Positions 61,935 through 64,000 of a DNA stretch of 64,000 nucleotides are shown piece after piece (position 1 is the first letter of the stretch; the number at the start of each line of letters is the position of its first letter). The notes below the pieces were generated by a model, which was given only the letters and a program-made list of their open reading frames with translations, searched no databases and was not told where the DNA came from. The translations under genes were made by a program, and so were the position numbers. Source of the stretch: Roseospira navarrensis (GTDB lineage: Bacteria; Pseudomonadota; Alphaproteobacteria; Rhodospirillales; Rhodospirillaceae); assembly GCF_009601025.1 (NCBI RefSeq), contig NZ_WIVE01000002.1, forward strand, positions 62,001 to 126,000, written 5' to 3'.

Positions 61935-62009
61935 GGGCGCGTAGCTCAGCGGGAGAGCACTACGTTGACATCGTAGGGGTCGCTGGTTCAATCCCAGCCG
62001 CGCCCACCA
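61935..62009 (+). tRNA. tRNA-Val (anticodon GAC)
   Basis: The 75-base gene folds as a full cloverleaf. Acceptor GGGCGCG (61935-61941) pairs with CGCGCCC (61999-62005). The D arm holds GCTC and GAGC, the anticodon stem CTACG/CGTAG encloses TTGACAT with anticodon GAC, and the T arm contains GGTTCAATCCC. The encoded CCA is at 62007-62009. A strong terminator follows immediately. Confidence 0.97.
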
Positions 62010-62013
62010 TTCC

Positions 62014-62047
62014 AAAAGCCGCCAGCCCATTGGGTTGGCGGCTTTTT
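62014..62047 (+). terminator. Intrinsic terminator of tRNA-Val
   Basis: AAAAGCCGCCA (62014-62024) pairs with TGGCGGCTTTT (62036-62046), with an additional GCCCA/TGGGT closing pair inside, followed by T. It lies 5 bases after the tRNA CCA end. Confidence 0.92.
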
Positions 62048-62244
62048 CCGTGGCCGGTGGACGGTGCGCGCGCGTGTTCGTCCATGGAGTGCGCGCTCCG
62101 GTTCCCCCGGGGCTTGCCGGGCGGGCTTCGTTAGGGTACACACCCGCGCCTTGAGGGGGGTGTGGCGCGGCCGGAACGGTTTGCGGCCTAGTCTCTCCAG
62201 TGCAACGCGAATCCCGTCCCCGCCGCGACGGAAGGTCCCGCCCC

Positions 62245-63117
62245 GTGATCCAGATCGAAGGCATCTCCAAGGCGTTCGGTGGCCTGCGCGCGGTCGACTC
62301 GGTGCATTTCACCGTGGCGACCGGCGGCATCACCGGCCTGATCGGCCCCAACGGCGCCGGCAAGACCACCCTGTTCTCGATCCTGGCCGGTTTCCTGACC
62401 GCCGACGAGGGCCGCGTGGTCCTGGACGGCGAGGATGTCACCGGCCTGCCGCCGCACACCCTGTTCCATCGGGGGCTGGTGCGCACCTTCCAGATCCCGC
62501 ACGAGTTCTCGCGCATGACCGTGCGCGACAACCTGATGATCGTGCCCCCCGGCCAGGCGGGCGAGAGCCTGGGCCACGCCTGGTTCCGCTGGGGCAAGGT
62601 CAAGGGGCAGGACCGGACGGTGCGCGAGAAGGTGGACGAGGTTCTGGACTTCCTGAACCTCACTCATGTGGCGGACGAACTGGCGGGCAATCTGTCCGGC
62701 GGTCAGAAGAAGCTGCTGGAGCTGGGCCGCACCATGATGATCGACGCCAAGGTGGTGCTGCTCGACGAGCCCGGCGCCGGCGTCAACCGCACCTTGCTGA
62801 ACAACATCCGCGATGCCATCCGCCGCCTGAACCAGGAGCGCGGCTATACCTTCTGCCTGATCGAGCACGACATGGACCTGATCGCGCAGCTCTGCGACCC
62901 GGTGGTGGTCATGGCCCAGGGGCAGGTGATCGCCGAGGGCCCGATGACCGACATCCGCGCCAACACGCAGGTGCAGGACGCCTATCTTGGCGGCGGCGTC
63001 TCCGGGCGCGGGGTCTCCGCCATGACCGAAGACGACGTGGGCAAGCGCGTCCCGGACGGCGACGCGGCCGACGGCGCCCCGGAGGATGACTCCGGCGACG
63101 AGGAGTGGCGGCCATGA
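62245..63117 (+). CDS. livG: Branched-chain amino acid-type ABC transporter ATPase LivG
   Basis: The 290-residue ATPase has Walker A LIGPNGAGKTTL, Q-loop RTFQIPHEFSRMTVRDNLM, signature ELAGNLSGGQKKLLELGRTMM, Walker B VVLLDEPGAGVNRTL and H-loop CLIEHDMDLIAQLCD, and ends with VQDAYLGG as LivG proteins do. A low-complexity acidic tail of about 35 residues is extra. Start is GTG at 62245, with GGAAGG 9 bases upstream; a GTG at 62200 is also in frame. Its stop overlaps the livF ATG as ATGA. The family imports branched-chain amino acids, but also urea, amides or other small solutes. Confidence 0.93.
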   Translation: MIQIEGISKAFGGLRAVDSVHFTVATGGITGLIGPNGAGKTTLFSILAGFLTADEGRVVLDGEDVTGLPPHTLFHRGLVRTFQIPHEFSRMTVRDNLMIVPPGQAGESLGHAWFRWGKVKGQDRTVREKVDEVLDFLNLTHVADELAGNLSGGQKKLLELGRTMMIDAKVVLLDEPGAGVNRTLLNNIRDAIRRLNQERGYTFCLIEHDMDLIAQLCDPVVVMAQGQVIAEGPMTDIRANTQVQDAYLGGGVSGRGVSAMTEDDVGKRVPDGDAADGAPEDDSGDEEWRP

Positions 63118-63818
63118 CCCTGCTGTCCATCGAGGGCGTCACCGGCGGCTACGGCGGCGCTGACATCCTGCACGGCGTGGACCTGCGGGTGGAGCCGGGC
63201 GAGATCGTCGTCATCATCGGCCCCAACGGCGCCGGCAAGTCCACGCTGATGAAAGCCGCCTTCGGTCTGGTGAAGATCCGCGAGGGGGCCGTGCTGTTCG
63301 AGAAGCGCGACATCACCCCGCTGCGGCCGGACCAGATCGTGCGCCAGGGCATCTCCTACGTGCCGCAGGAGCGCAACGTCTTCCCCTCCATGACGGTGGA
63401 GGAGAACCTGGAAATGGGCGCGTTCATCCGCACCGACGACATCCGGCCCCAGATGGAGCGCATCTACTCGTTCTTTCCGCGCCTCGCCGAGCGCCGCGGT
63501 CAGGTGGCCGGGTCCATGTCGGGCGGCGAGCGCCAGATGCTGGCCATGGGCCGGGCCCTGATGCTGGACCCGAAGCTGCTGCTGCTGGACGAGCCGACCG
63601 CCGGCCTGTCGCCGATCTTCATCGACCAGACGTTCGAGCGCATCCAGAAGATCAACGCCGCCGGAATCGGCATCCTGATGGTCGAGCAGAACGCCAAGCA
63701 GGCGCTCGCGGTCTGCGACCGGGGCTACGTGCTGACGATGGGGCGCAACCGCATCGACGATACGGGCGCCAACCTTCTGGCCAACAAGGACGTGGCCGAA
63801 ATGTTCCTGGGGGGCTGA
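63114..63818 (+). CDS. livF: Branched-chain amino acid-type ABC transporter ATPase LivF
   Basis: The 234-residue ATPase has Walker A IIGPNGAGKSTLM, Q-loop YVPQERNVFPSMTVEENLEMGAF, signature VAGSMSGGERQMLAMGRALM, Walker B LLLLDEPTAGLSPIF and H-loop LMVEQNAKQALAVCD, with the typical LivF ending NKDVAEMFLGG. The ATG at 63114 was chosen over an upstream in-frame start at 63105 because it overlaps the livG stop as ATGA. A permease gene follows after 9 bases, giving the order G-F-H. Confidence 0.95.
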   Translation: MTLLSIEGVTGGYGGADILHGVDLRVEPGEIVVIIGPNGAGKSTLMKAAFGLVKIREGAVLFEKRDITPLRPDQIVRQGISYVPQERNVFPSMTVEENLEMGAFIRTDDIRPQMERIYSFFPRLAERRGQVAGSMSGGERQMLAMGRALMLDPKLLLLDEPTAGLSPIFIDQTFERIQKINAAGIGILMVEQNAKQALAVCDRGYVLTMGRNRIDDTGANLLANKDVAEMFLGG

Positions 63819-63827
63819 GGGCCGATC

Positions 63828-64000
63828 ATGACCGAGATTCTGCAGCTGGCGATCTACGGCGTGGTGCTGGGCAGCATCCTGACCCTGGGCGCCATCGGGG
63901 TGTCGCTGATCTTCGGCATCCTGCGCTTCGCCCACTTCGCCCATGGCGACCTGATGACCCTGGGGGCCTATTTCGCGCTCTCGCTGGTGGTCGGCCTGGG
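63828..64000 (+). CDS. livH: Branched-chain amino acid-type ABC permease LivH, 5' part
   Basis: Only the first 57 codons lie in the window: MTEILQLAIYGVVLGSILTLGAIGVSLIFGILRFAHFAHGDLMTLGAYFALSLVVG. The LGAIGVSLIFGILRFAHFAHGDLMTLGAY segment is the N-terminal signature of LivH-type permeases, with two membrane helices visible. The ATG is 9 bases after livF. The rest of the gene, and probably livM and a binding protein, lie to the right. Confidence 0.92.
   Translation, partial: MTEILQLAIYGVVLGSILTLGAIGVSLIFGILRFAHFAHGDLMTLGAYFALSLVVGL

Noticed and set aside
61935..62009. tRNA-Val as an integration site of a genomic island
   Set aside because: No integrase and no repeated tRNA 3' end are visible downstream; ordinary liv transporter genes follow.

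Overview
The window is GC-rich, gene-dense, chromosomal DNA from an alphaproteobacterium, most likely a member of the Rhodospirillales. The evidence is a CckA-type hybrid kinase beside flagellar genes, an FlhX-like protein, aerobic cobaltochelatase CobS with its J-domain neighbour, a SoxBDAG sarcosine oxidase operon, the secG-pyrG-kdsA-eno and lptD-surA-pdxA-rsmA clusters, and frequent GTG starts. There is no rRNA, CRISPR array, prophage or complete insertion sequence. One tRNA gene, tRNA-Val(GAC), is present.

Layout. 1-6.8 kb (minus): the 3'-truncated gene of an NDP-forming acyl-CoA synthetase, then eno, kdsA, pyrG and secG. 7.2-13.2 kb (plus): outer-membrane biogenesis and housekeeping genes lptD, surA, pdxA and rsmA, followed by a convergent calcineurin-like phosphatase. 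14.3-17.9 kb (plus): two paralogous, degenerate GGDEF/EAL-like proteins translationally coupled to an ABC ATPase with no permease. 17.9-24.7 kb: a cell-wall amidase, then a PotABCD-type importer operon ending in a C45 acyltransferase-like gene. 24.8-31.4 kb: an SDR, an MBL-fold hydrolase, small proteins, a nucleotidyltransferase, cobS with a J-domain gene, bolA, and a PEP-mutase/isocitrate-lyase family enzyme. 31.6-35.6 kb: a redox/sensing module of cytochrome b561, two PepSY proteins, an OmpR-type regulator with its kinase, and an entericidin-like lipoprotein.

35.9-44.5 kb: cckA and flagellar export/rod genes (flhB, fliR, fliQ, fliE, flgC, flgB on minus; an flhX-like gene, an unknown gene, fliO and fliP on plus). 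44.7-45.8 kb: an unknown conserved-looking protein and a CDF transporter. 46.2-56.8 kb: one-carbon catabolism, with a dimethylglycine dehydrogenase-like enzyme, soxB-soxD-soxA-soxG, and two GlxA/GbdR-type AraC regulators. 57.2-61.7 kb: a short GDT1-family protein, elbB, a LysR regulator, an ftsB-like gene, a lytic transglycosylase and an N-formylglutamate amidohydrolase-like gene. 61.9-64 kb: tRNA-Val, then livG, livF and the start of livH.

The most notable non-genic signal is a family of roughly 215-250 bp palindromic, MITE-like elements in intergenic gaps (about 35.66, 45.92, 56.81 and 59.65 kb, with a rearranged relative at 48.69 kb). Three copies are flanked by 10-13 bp direct repeats that look like target-site duplications, and one has perfect 18-bp terminal inverted repeats. 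Other signals are an 11-bp-phased operator-like array upstream of the PepSY/two-component operon, a 52-bp duplication of the cytochrome b561 gene tail, and a perfect 12-bp inverted repeat between the phosphatase gene and the degenerate EAL pair.
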